A DNA stretch of 62,631 nucleotides from Runella sp. (GTDB taxonomy: Bacteria; Bacteroidota; Bacteroidia; Cytophagales; Spirosomataceae): contig NZ_JAIXST010000078.1 of the NCBI RefSeq assembly GCF_027484545.1, positions 1-62,631 of the forward strand, in the 5' to 3' direction. Made by a program: the position numbers and the translations under genes. Shown here piece after piece: positions 45,689-55,124 of the stretch. The stretch's first letter is position 1. Each line of letters opens with the position of its first letter. The notes below the pieces were generated by a model that saw only the letters and a list, made by a program, of their open reading frames with translations, was not told the DNA's origin and did no database searches.

Positions 45689-47380
45689 TTAAAACAAGCC
45701 AATCTGTCCTTTTTGGCCTTGAACCACTTGTTCCTGAAGCATTTCACGGGCGTTTTGGACAATCGCTTCGCTGGGTTTGCGTCCGCCAATCATTTGGGCA
45801 ATTTCCTGAACACGCTCTTCAAAGGTCAGTTTACGGATTTTGCTGACCGTTTTTTCGGCTGAATTGTCTTTAAAGACAAAGTAGTGAGCTGTGCCGTGAA
45901 CGGCAATTTGGTGCAGGTGCGTAATCGAAATTACTTGGTGACTGCGAGCAATTTCACGCATCATTTGACCCATTTTAATGGCTATCTCCCCCGAAACTCC
46001 TGTATCAATTTCGTCAAAAACGATGGTAGGCAACTTTCTTTTACTTGCTAAAATATACTTAATAACCATCATCAAACGCGAAAATTCTCCACCCGAAGCT
46101 ACATTTTTCAACTGTTGCGGTTTGATTCCTTTATTGGCACTGAATAGAAAATCTACGTCATCAATACCGTAATCGGTTGGCTCAATAATTATATGTTTGA
46201 TATTGAGTGCAGCATTGGGCATTCCAAGCTCTAAAAGATAGGTTTTAACCTGTTTTTCTAAAGGATCCATCACTGCTTTCCGAGTGTTGGAAAGTTTTTC
46301 AGCACTCTTGATGAGTTTTACATGGACTTTTTCTGAAATGATTTGGGCCTTAGCAATATCTTCATCCAGATTCAGTACTCGACTCACTTTTTTCTCCAAT
46401 TCCTTCTGAATGGCAATCAGTTCCGCCAGCGTTTTTACCTGATGCTTTTGTTGTAAATGATAAAATAAATTAAGGCGCTCTCTTATTTCTTCGGCCCGGG
46501 CATCGTCAATCTCTACATTGTCTTGCTCGTAACTGATTTCGGAAGCTAAATCTTTTAGTTCAATGTACGCACTTTGAGCCCGTTCGCGCAGAAGTTCATA
46601 CTGGGGAGCAATTTTTCCAATTGCATTCAAACTGCCAACTGCGTTCTTCAGAAAAGAAATCACCGATTGTTCTGGATTGTCCAAATATTCACTTGCCAAC
46701 TGCAACCGTTCGCGGACATCCGTGGCATTTTCCAGAATATTAAGTTCCTGCTCCAATTGCTCCTGTTCTTCTGCCCGAAGGCGGGCTTTCTCGAGCTCAT
46801 CGTACAAAAACTGGTTGTAATCAGATTCTTTACGCAGTTGAGCCGCCTCCGTTTTTAAGCGTTCAAGAATTTGATGGGCTTTACGATAGCCCTGATAGTC
46901 AGCATGATACTGACGTAAAACAGCCTCATTTTGGGCGTACGTATCTACAATCTGTAACTGAAACTCATTGGAACCCAGCAACAGCGTATCGTGCTGTGAG
47001 TGAATATCCATGAGTTGGCCTGAAATACGGCGCAATATTTCCAAATTGACGGGTGTATCGTTAATGAATGCCCGTGACTTACCGGTGGGGCTTATTTCGC
47101 GCCGAATGAGGCATGTGGAAGAAAAATCCAATTCTTCTTCCTCAAACAGATGTTCTATAAAATACCCAGACAAATCGAAGGTGCCTTCGATGATGCACTT
47201 TTCAGCGGGATTATAAAGTACCTTGGTATCGGCACGACTTCCCAGCAGAAGCCCAATGGCACCCAACATGATAGACTTTCCCGCCCCTGTTTCGCCCGTA
47301 ATGATATTGAGCTGAGGGTCGGGAGTCAATTCCAACTGTTCGATTAATGCGTAATTTTTAATCAGCAGATGTGCAAGCAT
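45689..47380 (-). CDS. recN: DNA repair protein RecN
   Basis: This 563-residue SMC-like ATPase works in recombinational repair of double-strand breaks. The Walker A motif GETGAGKS is at residues 29-36. A long coiled-coil middle (about 150-350) follows. The C-terminal ATPase half has ASGGEFSRLMMVIKYIL (signature) and IVFDEIDTGVSGEIA (Walker B and D-loop). Length and layout are normal for RecN. It sits in the cluster bamD-rpoZ-coaBC-DUF4835-small gene-recN, an order I recognise from other Bacteroidota. Confidence 0.97.
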   Translation of the reverse strand: MLAHLLIKNYALIEQLELTPDPQLNIITGETGAGKSIMLGAIGLLLGSRADTKVLYNPAEKCIIEGTFDLSGYFIEHLFEEEELDFSSTCLIRREISPTGKSRAFINDTPVNLEILRRISGQLMDIHSQHDTLLLGSNEFQLQIVDTYAQNEAVLRQYHADYQGYRKAHQILERLKTEAAQLRKESDYNQFLYDELEKARLRAEEQEQLEQELNILENATDVRERLQLASEYLDNPEQSVISFLKNAVGSLNAIGKIAPQYELLRERAQSAYIELKDLASEISYEQDNVEIDDARAEEIRERLNLFYHLQQKHQVKTLAELIAIQKELEKKVSRVLNLDEDIAKAQIISEKVHVKLIKSAEKLSNTRKAVMDPLEKQVKTYLLELGMPNAALNIKHIIIEPTDYGIDDVDFLFSANKGIKPQQLKNVASGGEFSRLMMVIKYILASKRKLPTIVFDEIDTGVSGEIAIKMGQMMREIARSHQVISITHLHQIAVHGTAHYFVFKDNSAEKTVSKIRKLTFEERVQEIAQMIGGRKPSEAIVQNAREMLQEQVVQGQKGQIGLF

Positions 47381-47454
47381 AAAGCAATCGGTTGAACCAC
47401 CGCGAAGTTAGTCAACTATTCAACAAAATAGAATGGCTTTGGGTTTGGAAGTAG

Positions 47455-47682
47455 TCAAAATATCGCCGATTGATCATAAATTACTGATTCAATTTGCGAA
47501 AAAGCCAAGTTATGTTCGTGTTTGCGGAGGTCTTTAAGAAAAATTAGTTGATTTTCAATTTTCCAACAATGCCCAAAAAAAGTTTGATTACTTTTCAAAA
47601 CAACATTGATGTCTCGGTCGAGAAGTTCAGCACTACGATTTTCCAAGTCGGGTTGAAAAACGCGAATCAATCGTTTTCCCAT
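47455..47682 (-). CDS. Conserved-looking 75-codon gene of unknown function
   Basis: The frame starts one base after the stop of the DUF4835 gene and lies between it and recN on the same strand. That spacing and orientation support a real gene. The 75-residue product (MGKRLIRVFQPDLENRSAEL at the start) has mixed beta-like hydrophobic patches (NVVLKSNQTFFGHCW) and no signal peptide or membrane helix. A small RNA-binding-like or regulatory fold is possible, but I do not recognise a family. Confidence 0.65.
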   Translation of the reverse strand: MGKRLIRVFQPDLENRSAELLDRDINVVLKSNQTFFGHCWKIENQLIFLKDLRKHEHNLAFSQIESVIYDQSAIF

Positions 47683-48621
47683 TTATCTTAAGAGTTTGCG
47701 ATACATTTCCGTTTTGGCAGGGTCAAGTTGGGAGAGTATTGTAAAGGCTTTTTGCCTTTCGTCTTTGCTTGCCTCAGCCATGATTTTGTAAATTTCTTCT
47801 CCTTTGGCATCAAAAAAAGAATTGATATAAACCGAAGTAGGCATCAACTTACTTACCTGTTGAACGGTCGTAAGTACATTCATGATTTGCCGACGCGCTG
47901 CGATGGGGTTTTCAGTAAAGGTATCCAGACCCAGTCGGTGATAAGTATAGATCCCTTCCCGAAAGGGGAGTATTTGCTGATTCATCAGGTTATCGACTAA
48001 CCAAAAACGGCTGCGAACATCACCGCTTGAGCGCCAGGCTGAACCTGCCCCGGAACTGTTTTGGGCAATATTCATCAATTGAAAAGCCTTTTGAACGTAA
48101 GGATTACCGCCTTGTTTACTAAATGAATCGTAATCTACTGCCAAAACAATGTAAGCATAAAAAGCTAACATCTGTGTTAGTTCGTCGCTGTACGTGTTTT
48201 CATTAAAGTACATCGGATTGCTTGGCAGGTAATTGAAGTTGAAAAAACGGTCTACATAACTGAGAAGAACTGTTTCATAATTACTGCCAAAAACCGGGCG
48301 AGTCACTACTAACTGAGCCGTACCTTCGTAGACGCCCTGTGCCGGAGAACGGATAAGGTTAATATTGAGTTTGCAATTGATGCGCTCTTCTGGATTGAAG
48401 TTGTCATTGGTCCAACGGCGGGCATTTATAAAATCAGTAATCACACTTTTCAACTGATTCAGGTTGGCATTGTCCGTGTTTTGTTGCGAAAACAGCTGAT
48501 TGTAGTTCAGCATCACCGTACAATTCAACTCTTGCGCCTGGGCAAAATGAGAGAAGGAGAAAATTAGTAATTGGGTGAATAAAAGAACCCTGCAATAGCT
48601 TGTTATTAGTTTCATTACCAA
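47683..48621 (-). CDS. DUF4835 protein (PorD-like, type IX secretion)
   Basis: The 312-residue secreted protein (signal about 1-29, ending AQA) matches DUF4835. Marks are QELNCTVMLNYNQL at the mature start, PVFGSNYETVLLSY, NPMYFNENTYSDELTQMLAFYAYI and AFQLMNIAQNSSGAGSAW. Proteins of this family are annotated as PorD, linked to type IX secretion. The gene neighbourhood (coaBC upstream, recN downstream) supports orthology. The T9SS-sorted protein at 51298 shows the pathway is in use here. Confidence 0.85.
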   Translation of the reverse strand: MVMKLITSYCRVLLFTQLLIFSFSHFAQAQELNCTVMLNYNQLFSQQNTDNANLNQLKSVITDFINARRWTNDNFNPEERINCKLNINLIRSPAQGVYEGTAQLVVTRPVFGSNYETVLLSYVDRFFNFNYLPSNPMYFNENTYSDELTQMLAFYAYIVLAVDYDSFSKQGGNPYVQKAFQLMNIAQNSSGAGSAWRSSGDVRSRFWLVDNLMNQQILPFREGIYTYHRLGLDTFTENPIAARRQIMNVLTTVQQVSKLMPTSVYINSFFDAKGEEIYKIMAEASKDERQKAFTILSQLDPAKTEMYRKLLR

Positions 48622-48663
48622 CGATTATCTAAGATTAACGGTTGTTTTGCTAGAGGTTATCAA

Positions 48664-49866
48664 TTACAATTTCGATGACACAAGTTTTAAAATGTCATGA
48701 GCTACCTCCGTTTTTGATTTTAAATCAAAGTGATGGACTGAGCCACCCGCTTCAATAACGGTAATTTTGTTGGTATCGTATGCAAAACCTGCGCCTTTGT
48801 CGTTGAGCGAATTTAATACAATTAAGTCTAAATTTTTAGATTTAAGTTTTCCCAGCGCATTATCAAACTCGTTATCGGTTTCAAGAGCAAAACCAACCAT
48901 GATTTGCCCCTCCTTTTTTTGTTGTCCAAGCGTAGCGGCGATGTCAACGGTTTTGGTAAGCTCAATGTTAAAATGCGCTTCTTCCTTTTTTATTTTTCGG
49001 TCGGCAGGATGGGTAGGGGTGTAATCGGCCACTGCGGCTGAAAGTATAATTACATCGGCACTTGGAAATGCTTCCTGAGTAGCTTCATACATTTCCTGAG
49101 CAGAGCGTACTTTAATCAATTGAATCGCTGAGTCAGGAACAGGTTGCGCCGTAGGACCGCTCACAAGTGTCACCTTCGCGCCTGCGTAGGCAAAAGCTTG
49201 AGCAATAGCATACCCCATTTTTCCGGTGGAATGGTTGCTGATGTAACGAACAGGGTCAATTGATTCTTGGGTAGGCCCTGCGGTAATTAAAATGTGTTTA
49301 TTTTTTAAGGTCGGGCTTTGAGAAAAGTGCTTTTCCAAAGCAGCCAGAATATGTTCGGGCTCCGCCATGCGCCCTGTTCCTGTAAGCCCGCTGGCTAATT
49401 CACCATGTTCGGCATCAAGAATATGATTTCCGTACTGAGTCAGTTTCTGTAAGTTCTCAACGGTTGAGCCATGTTGATACATGTCTAAATCCATGGCAGG
49501 TGCGAAGAAGACAGGGCAACGAGCAGATAAATAAACTGCCGTAAGCAGGTCATCACATATCCCATTGGCACATTTGGATAAAGTATGTGCTGTAGCAGGA
49601 GCGATAACGATGGCATCTGCCCAAAGGCCCAGTTCCACATGATTATTCCAATCGCCTACTTCATTTTTAACAAAATTGGATAGGGCAGGACGTTTTGACA
49701 AAGTAGCCAATGTCAAAGGGGTAATGAATTCTTTGGCAGCTTCGGTCATTACTACCTGAACTTCGGCTCCTGCTTTTACTAACAAACGGGTAAGCAAAGC
49801 AGATTTATAGGCAGCTATGCTTCCTGTCACACCGAGTAAAATTTTTTTTTGTTGAAGTAAAGACAT
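48664..49866 (-). CDS. coaBC: Bifunctional CoaBC (phosphopantothenate-cysteine ligase/decarboxylase)
   Basis: I place the start at the ATG at 49866 (MSLLQQKKILLGVTGSIAAYK), giving 400 residues; the upstream Met adds an unusual hydrophobic lead. CoaBC makes 4'-phosphopantetheine in coenzyme A synthesis. The decarboxylase half (1-180) has the FMN motif VTGSIAAYK, the active-site His in NHVELGLWAD and PAMDLDMY. The ligase half (about 190-400) has TAGPTQESIDPVRYISNHSTGKMGYA and SAAVADYTP. A hairpin at 49887-49920 separates it from rpoZ. Confidence 0.95.
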   Translation of the reverse strand: MSLLQQKKILLGVTGSIAAYKSALLTRLLVKAGAEVQVVMTEAAKEFITPLTLATLSKRPALSNFVKNEVGDWNNHVELGLWADAIVIAPATAHTLSKCANGICDDLLTAVYLSARCPVFFAPAMDLDMYQHGSTVENLQKLTQYGNHILDAEHGELASGLTGTGRMAEPEHILAALEKHFSQSPTLKNKHILITAGPTQESIDPVRYISNHSTGKMGYAIAQAFAYAGAKVTLVSGPTAQPVPDSAIQLIKVRSAQEMYEATQEAFPSADVIILSAAVADYTPTHPADRKIKKEEAHFNIELTKTVDIAATLGQQKKEGQIMVGFALETDNEFDNALGKLKSKNLDLIVLNSLNDKGAGFAYDTNKITVIEAGGSVHHFDLKSKTEVAHDILKLVSSKL

Positions 49867-49886
49867 AAACTTTAATGAAAACAAAC

Positions 49887-49920
49887 AAAGCCGCAACAAA
49901 CTGGAGATTTGTGCGGCTTT
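49887..49920 (-). terminator. Hairpin between rpoZ and coaBC
   Basis: AAAGCCGCAACAAA (49887-49900) pairs with TTTGTGCGGCTTT (49908-49920), with one bulged base and a 7-nt loop. On the minus strand it is followed by a T-rich tract. It lies 22 bp after the rpoZ stop and may cause partial termination or mark the end of a processed message. Confidence 0.7.
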
Positions 49921-49941
49921 ACAATTGGAATATTGCTTTGA

Positions 49942-50256
49942 CTATTTAGTGTCTTCGTCTTCGCTGAAACGCCAGAACAATTTATCTTCCATAAATTCTT
50001 CAATGGCGATGCCCGTAGGTTTAGGCTGACGCTCATAAAATTTCGAAATCTCAATTTGCTCACGGTTTTCAAAAACTTCTTCTAAGTTGTCAATACCTGA
50101 AGCAAACTCAGCTAATTTATTGTTGAGTTCTTCTTTGGTCTTAGAAGCTATCTGACGTGAACGACGAGAGATAATTGCTACTGATTCGTATAGGTTACCC
50201 GTTTTTGCGGCCAACTTATCAGTATCACGCGTTATAATTGAAGGAGATGCTGCCAT
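49942..50256 (-). CDS. rpoZ: RNA polymerase omega subunit
   Basis: The 104-residue protein has the Bacteroidota RpoZ/Rpb6-like form: SIITRDTDKLAAKTGNLYES, then VAIISRRSRQIASKTKEEL (about 27-45), and an acidic tail with WRFSEDEDTK. It is a small core RNA polymerase subunit that helps assembly. The position between bamD and coaBC supports the call. Confidence 0.93.
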   Translation of the reverse strand: MAASPSIITRDTDKLAAKTGNLYESVAIISRRSRQIASKTKEELNNKLAEFASGIDNLEEVFENREQIEISKFYERQPKPTGIAIEEFMEDKLFWRFSEDEDTK

Positions 50257-50302
50257 ATCTTTAAGAAATAATGAATATTTATTTATGATAAATGTTGAAT
50301 GG

Positions 50303-51205
50303 TCAATTTTGCCCTGATGAGGAGGGGGTTGAAAGCTTTCCTGTATTAGAGGGTGGTGTTTCTTTCGCTGTTTTTTCAGCTTCCAATATCGCCGTCAACT
50401 GCTTTTGAGAACTATCATAATACTTCTCTGCCTGACGAATGTACTTGCTCGTTGGGTATTTATCTATAAACGCCAAATAATACTTGCTTACATCTTGGTA
50501 ACGCTCTTTTTGTTTTTCGGCAAAACTAAGTTTCGCTAAGTTGTACTGCGCATCAACCCTTAAGTAAGCCAATTCTTCATTGTATTTAGAACTGGGAAAA
50601 TCTTTCTGATAATTGGTGATAGCAACCACTGCAGAGCGAAAGTTTGCAATGTTAGCTTCGCTGGTTTGGTAGTAGAGCTTTGCCTTTTCGTAGGCTTTTT
50701 TCTCCAACTTTTCCCGCAATTCTAAAATCAGCGAAGTACTTTCTTCTCTAAAAGCACTTTCAGGGTAGGTATTGATGAAATCCTGTAGAGCACTGATGGC
50801 TGTTAAAGTACTGGCTTGATCTAAATTGAAATTGGGCGAGTCTTTGTACAATGAATAGGCGTGCATATACAACGCTTCCTGCGCGTATTCGCTTCGTTGA
50901 AATGTCTCGTAAAAGTTCTTAAACAGGAACTGAGACATGTTATAGTTCGCCTGTTTGAAGTTACAGTAGGCGTTATAAAACTGAGCTAATTCGGCCTGAC
51001 GTGCGTCTTTACCATTCAGAAGAGGAGTGATTTCTTCAAAGAGTAAACCGGCGTGGTAGTAATCGGCTTTTTTATAATACTGAAGAGCTGCCTCATACTT
51101 CTGCTCGAGGGTACCTTCTTTTTGCAGTTTTGCAAATTTGCTGCACGAACCCAGAACAAGGGTAGTCAAAATCAGCAGGATATATCCAAATAGGGTGTTA
51201 CGCAT
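50303..51205 (-). CDS. bamD: Outer membrane protein assembly factor BamD
   Basis: The 300-residue lipoprotein has lipobox VLGSC (Cys21) and TPR-like repeats of BamD: YYKKADYYHAGLLFEEI, FYETFQRSEYAQEALYMHAY, FINTYPESAFREES and FPSSKYNEELAYLR. The C-terminal tail is low complexity (ETPPSNTGKLSTPSSSGQ). BamD is an essential part of the outer membrane protein assembly machine. It is the first gene of a minus-strand cluster. Confidence 0.93.
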   Translation of the reverse strand: MRNTLFGYILLILTTLVLGSCSKFAKLQKEGTLEQKYEAALQYYKKADYYHAGLLFEEITPLLNGKDARQAELAQFYNAYCNFKQANYNMSQFLFKNFYETFQRSEYAQEALYMHAYSLYKDSPNFNLDQASTLTAISALQDFINTYPESAFREESTSLILELREKLEKKAYEKAKLYYQTSEANIANFRSAVVAITNYQKDFPSSKYNEELAYLRVDAQYNLAKLSFAEKQKERYQDVSKYYLAFIDKYPTSKYIRQAEKYYDSSQKQLTAILEAEKTAKETPPSNTGKLSTPSSSGQN

Positions 51206-51297
51206 AGCGGGCGCAAAAATACGAAAGTTGCTTCATATTTCATAACGAAACAGAAGCAAAAAAAGTATATACGGGAAAGAGATGAGAAGTTGAACTA

Positions 51298-51924
51298 TTA
51301 GTGACGAACCAACAATTTTTTAGTTGCAATTGCCTTACCTTCCAAAAGTAACCGATAAAAATAAACTCCTGTTGGCATCTCACGAGTAGGGATGCGAAGC
51401 TGGTGATCATTTTTATCCAAGTCATATTCAGCTACGTTATTGCCAATGACGTTAAATAAGGCAATTTTAGCATTTCCAACACCTACCGACATTTGATAGT
51501 CAATCTCAGTATACTCATTTGCCGGATTGGGGTAGGCATTCAAAACACGCAGCTTATCACTTACAAATAATAAATCTTCAGATTTAGCAGCATCTTCCAA
51601 ATTAGGGCGTGCTTCAGTAGCAGCAACGGCCGTAGTTTCTTTAATGGTACGATTTTTGTTAGCAACGCTGGTGCTGTTTCCCGTAGTTGGATTAAGTAAA
51701 ATAGAACGATAATAGGCGTTAATTGCCGCACTTGGGCGCAATTTTATACTACGATCAAGCGTGCTTGGTATTTTTGTAAATGTATACGCAGTACTTTCAG
51801 TAAGTTTTTTACCAATGTTTAAGCGGCTTTTGTTGCGGCTGGCTTCCGACTGCGCCGCTGCGTCACTTAGCGCCAGGAAACTGAAGCAAGTGAATAAAGC
51901 GTATATAAGTATATTTTTTTTCAT
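51298..51924 (-). CDS. T9SS-sorted secreted protein of unknown function
   Basis: The 208-residue protein has a signal peptide ending near DAAAQ (about 25). Residues about 125-208 are a type A type IX secretion C-terminal domain: VLNAYPNPANEYTEIDYQM, KIALFNVIGNNVAEYDL, MPTGVYFYRLLLEGKAIATK and a basic end. The segment before it (about 26-120) is short and without a recognisable domain, so this may be a small surface protein. A good TTTG/TAnnTTTG promoter lies at 51969-52000. Confidence 0.85.
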   Translation of the reverse strand: MKKNILIYALFTCFSFLALSDAAAQSEASRNKSRLNIGKKLTESTAYTFTKIPSTLDRSIKLRPSAAINAYYRSILLNPTTGNSTSVANKNRTIKETTAVAATEARPNLEDAAKSEDLLFVSDKLRVLNAYPNPANEYTEIDYQMSVGVGNAKIALFNVIGNNVAEYDLDKNDHQLRIPTREMPTGVYFYRLLLEGKAIATKKLLVRH

Positions 51925-51968
51925 AGCTGGATGGTTCTTGTAAGTGCATACTGCAATTGTATTTTTAG

Positions 51969-52000
51969 CAAAAATATAGGCTTATTCCTGAATAATCAAA
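51969..52000 (-). promoter_or_regulatory. Bacteroidota-type promoter for the T9SS-sorted protein gene
   Basis: On the minus strand TTTG (51997-52000, -33 element) is followed after 20 nt by TATTTTTG (51969-51976, -7 element TAnnTTTG). This matches the primary sigma promoter pattern of Bacteroidota. Transcription would begin near 51962, about 38 nt before the start at 51924. Confidence 0.65.
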
Positions 52001-52083
52001 AATCATGCCTTAAAATGTTGTTAAAATTTATTAAACGGTGTACAATAATATACGGGCAACGAACGTAAAAAGTTTCTTATACA

Positions 52084-53808
52084 CTAAAGTTTCTTCAACT
52101 TTGGTTTTACTTTCGTTTTTAAGACTTCTTTTTTTACAGTTTGATTCGTTTTATCCTGTGGTTTTTCAATTGGTTTGACAATTTTGGGAGGCTTTGGTTT
52201 AAAATTAGTTTTGGCCAATACATCCGTTTTTGTTGGTTTTTCTTTAATTCGCCAATTAAATCCGTCCAATTGTTTGCCTTCCGCTTTCACTCCCTGCGGC
52301 GGAATAAAACGACCGTCCGGTTGTCCCACAAACTGTATTCGATTTACCTGATTTCTTTTAAAATTAAGCGTCATCTTAGCGCATTCAACCCGGTTCATCC
52401 CCATAGGTTTGTTGGCTTCGTTGGCGGCAAAATAAACACTCTCTCCATTACCTTCTACAAAAACTCGTTCTAAACGCGTGCTGTCATCAAAGAAGGCCGT
52501 AATTCGTCGTCCTTTGACTTGGTTAAAATTGAACAGTGTATCCTGAGCGATGACAAATGATTTTGCCTTCAGATACATGGTTCTCAGTTTTTGATTGATT
52601 AATTGAGCAACAATGGAATCGGCTTCCATCTGGTATTTGCCTGACCAGATGATTGGCTTCTTTAAAAAGGTTATTGTAGAGTCCAACGAATTGTAAATCA
52701 AGGAATCACATTTGCTCTGCAAGTCTTTTTTATACAACAGTACGTTTTTATACCCAATCAATTGTCGGGGTTTTTGAGCATCACTTGTATCTGAATCTAT
52801 AACGTTTTTTGATGCTTTCTTTGTTGGTAGAGCTTTTGCCCCTTGAATTTCAATGGAATACAGCGTATCGGCGGTCATAAAGAGCGTATCTTTAGAAATT
52901 ACCGTACGGGTAAGCGCATGTCCCCATACTTTCGAGCGCCCTAATTTTCCATTGTACTGCCCAAAGTCCCCGTTCAGAATCGTCTCGTCATTTTTAGAAA
53001 CCAATTCGACATTTCCTTTGGCAAATCCTTTTTTATTGAGGTTATCAAAACTAAGGGAATCACCCGTTAGCGTATAATCAGGGTTATCAATGGTAGTTCG
53101 TGTACGAAACACAGATTCACCCGTTTCAGTATTGTATGAACCATTTTTAGCAATGACGGTTCCGTCTTTGCTTACGACTTTGGTAGGACTTCTGAAATCC
53201 GCCATTTTAGTAAGCGAATTATAGACCAATGTATCGGTTGTCAGCGTGTATTTCTTGTTAACTAATTTAACGTCGTGGTAGTACGTTGAAATCTTGGTGC
53301 GCGTATCGTAATAACCCTGCTTGCTGGTAAGGGTATTTTCGGCATCTACGGTTTTGCCACGGTCAGGATAAAACGCAACCCCGCTTGCCATATCGTATTC
53401 AATGCGATTGGAAGTCACAGTGCGTTTACGGTCTTTGAGGGTAACTACTTTGCCCGAGACTTTTGCCAAACGACTGTTACCATAGTAAAAAAGAGTATCA
53501 CCCGTAACAGTTACGGTATCTCCCTGCACGATTTTAACGTGACCATACGCTTCGAGGGCATTGGAAGCTACGTTGTGAATGGCTAAATCACAGTACATCA
53601 ACGCGCCTTTGTGACGAAAGATTACCTTATTGACCACGCGTCGTATTTCAGTGCCATCGGGGAGTTTGTTGATGGTAATACTATCAGCACCGAGCAGAAA
53701 AACCTTCTCCTCGCCTGCCGTAAGTGGCGGGCCGGAAGCAGGGCGCTGGGCGTAGATAGTTGTAAAAGTCAGCAAACTCATAAAAGAAATAAGCCATTTA
53801 AACTCCAT
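52084..53808 (-). CDS. OstA-like (LptA/LptD domain) outer membrane biogenesis protein
   Basis: I start at the ATG at 53808 (MEFKWLISFMSLLTFTTIYAQ), which gives a signal peptide; the longer frame adds 19 polar residues. The 574-residue protein has repeated OstA/LptA-type beta-jellyroll units: VVNKVIFRHKGALMYCDLAI, DTVTVTGDTLFYYG, LTLTSKQGYYDTRTKIS-like repeats and LTGDSLSFDNLNKKGFAKGN. It is likely part of lipopolysaccharide transport. The C-terminal 45 residues are a very basic Lys/Pro/Val tail. No intact beta-barrel (LptD) follows, so it acts as a periplasmic LptA-like bridge or has another role. Confidence 0.82.
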   Translation of the reverse strand: MEFKWLISFMSLLTFTTIYAQRPASGPPLTAGEEKVFLLGADSITINKLPDGTEIRRVVNKVIFRHKGALMYCDLAIHNVASNALEAYGHVKIVQGDTVTVTGDTLFYYGNSRLAKVSGKVVTLKDRKRTVTSNRIEYDMASGVAFYPDRGKTVDAENTLTSKQGYYDTRTKISTYYHDVKLVNKKYTLTTDTLVYNSLTKMADFRSPTKVVSKDGTVIAKNGSYNTETGESVFRTRTTIDNPDYTLTGDSLSFDNLNKKGFAKGNVELVSKNDETILNGDFGQYNGKLGRSKVWGHALTRTVISKDTLFMTADTLYSIEIQGAKALPTKKASKNVIDSDTSDAQKPRQLIGYKNVLLYKKDLQSKCDSLIYNSLDSTITFLKKPIIWSGKYQMEADSIVAQLINQKLRTMYLKAKSFVIAQDTLFNFNQVKGRRITAFFDDSTRLERVFVEGNGESVYFAANEANKPMGMNRVECAKMTLNFKRNQVNRIQFVGQPDGRFIPPQGVKAEGKQLDGFNWRIKEKPTKTDVLAKTNFKPKPPKIVKPIEKPQDKTNQTVKKEVLKTKVKPKLKKL

Positions 53809-53973
53809 TACGCAAAAAACTGCGTTGGGGTTGCAATGGGAATCGTTATTTTTTTTGAAAATCATTGGGTATCTCTTTTGCAGATAGAGGATCTGTGCTA
53901 CAAAATTAGCTAAAAACAGACGTTGGCTTCATTCTTAACATACATTAACGAAAATCTCAACCAATCGAGGTAT

Positions 53974-55077
53974 TTATTTCCATTTTCCCAATCTCAGTGT
54001 TTTCTGAACACCGGCGGGATGAAAAAGGGTAACCGTCTGACTGTCAATATCACCAATGAGTAAAATGTCGCGGTAAGGTTGGTAGCTATTTTTCTGAAAT
54101 CTTTCCTGAATGGTGCGTAGCAGAGCAGGAGTAGGGCGTTCAGCGAGGGTATCACAAACGCAGGATTTTCCTTGATGCAGTTCATGTAAAACCTCTAATA
54201 AGGCTTTGGTATCTTCTACTTTTTCAGCTTTTCCGGCAGCGGTCATGCGCTGAACACGGTTTTTAAAATATCGTCCATAAGGCTCATATTCAAACCTTAA
54301 CGCGGGTAATTGCTGTAACATTTCAGACGATTTTTTGAAATGCTGAACGTGATTCGGGTCGATGAAACCCAAAAAGGTACCGCCCCACGTCAGACCATAT
54401 TGCCCGCCTATATCTCCAATAAAGTTTTTATAATAATTAATGTGTTGTAACTGCCGTCCCTTATAGACAATCGCGATGTCGGAAGCCAAGCCAAAATTGT
54501 GTTGTGATAAGGGAGATACACTTTTTCCCATTGCTAAGTGGCGACGTTGATTGCCACTTCCCCGCAAATCGGATTGAACACGAAGCTTGTATTTTGGATA
54601 TTGACGAAGATAGGCTTGCATCATTGAATCCCGTTTTACCAAAAATCGAGTTCTTGTTTCTCTCAAAAGAGGCTCATAACGGTCATAAGGATAATCGGGA
54701 CGGTCGGCGAGTGTCCACAGGTAGGTTTGGTCGAGCCAATTTAAAGTGTCAGTCTGTGACAATGAATCACTCAATGATAAAGCGAAAGGTCTGTCTTTGA
54801 AAGAAGCGGCTGAAACCGCACCTGACTGTTGAAGTTTGCTATTTTCTACGATTGCCATAAAAACGGTGGGAACCTCGGTCAACAACTCTTTGAGGGTATC
54901 AGCTTGCAAAAAAGGCAACACCAAATCAATGACTTCAAGCTTTTCAAGTCGTTGTGTGGTGTCGCAATACTCTGTTATCCAAGAGGTACGAGTTGTGGAG
55001 GGGTAGTCACTGATGCTGCAAGCCCAAAAAAGCAAAATGAGACAAAAACTGCCGGTTGAAAAAGCTAATTTGCTCAT
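53974..55077 (-). CDS. Lipoprotein with M15/VanY-like peptidase domain
   Basis: The 367-residue protein has lipobox LFWAC (Cys20). Residues about 165-250 match M15_4-type zinc peptidases: RGSGNQRRHLAMGKSVSP, SQHNFGLASD with His193 and Asp200 (SxHxxGxAxD), and TWGGTFLGFIDPNHVQHF with His243. These would be the zinc ligands. Such enzymes cut peptidoglycan peptides, as L-alanyl-D-glutamate or D-Ala-D-Ala peptidases. The N-terminal 150 residues and the C-terminal 110 residues are of unknown fold. It lies 47 bp after argC. Confidence 0.72.
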   Translation of the reverse strand: MSKLAFSTGSFCLILLFWACSISDYPSTTRTSWITEYCDTTQRLEKLEVIDLVLPFLQADTLKELLTEVPTVFMAIVENSKLQQSGAVSAASFKDRPFALSLSDSLSQTDTLNWLDQTYLWTLADRPDYPYDRYEPLLRETRTRFLVKRDSMMQAYLRQYPKYKLRVQSDLRGSGNQRRHLAMGKSVSPLSQHNFGLASDIAIVYKGRQLQHINYYKNFIGDIGGQYGLTWGGTFLGFIDPNHVQHFKKSSEMLQQLPALRFEYEPYGRYFKNRVQRMTAAGKAEKVEDTKALLEVLHELHQGKSCVCDTLAERPTPALLRTIQERFQKNSYQPYRDILLIGDIDSQTVTLFHPAGVQKTLRLGKWK

Positions 55078-55124
55078 GTTGCTCTATTGTTGGTGGAAAA
55101 TGCAGCGGCCTAAAGTATTGCTTC

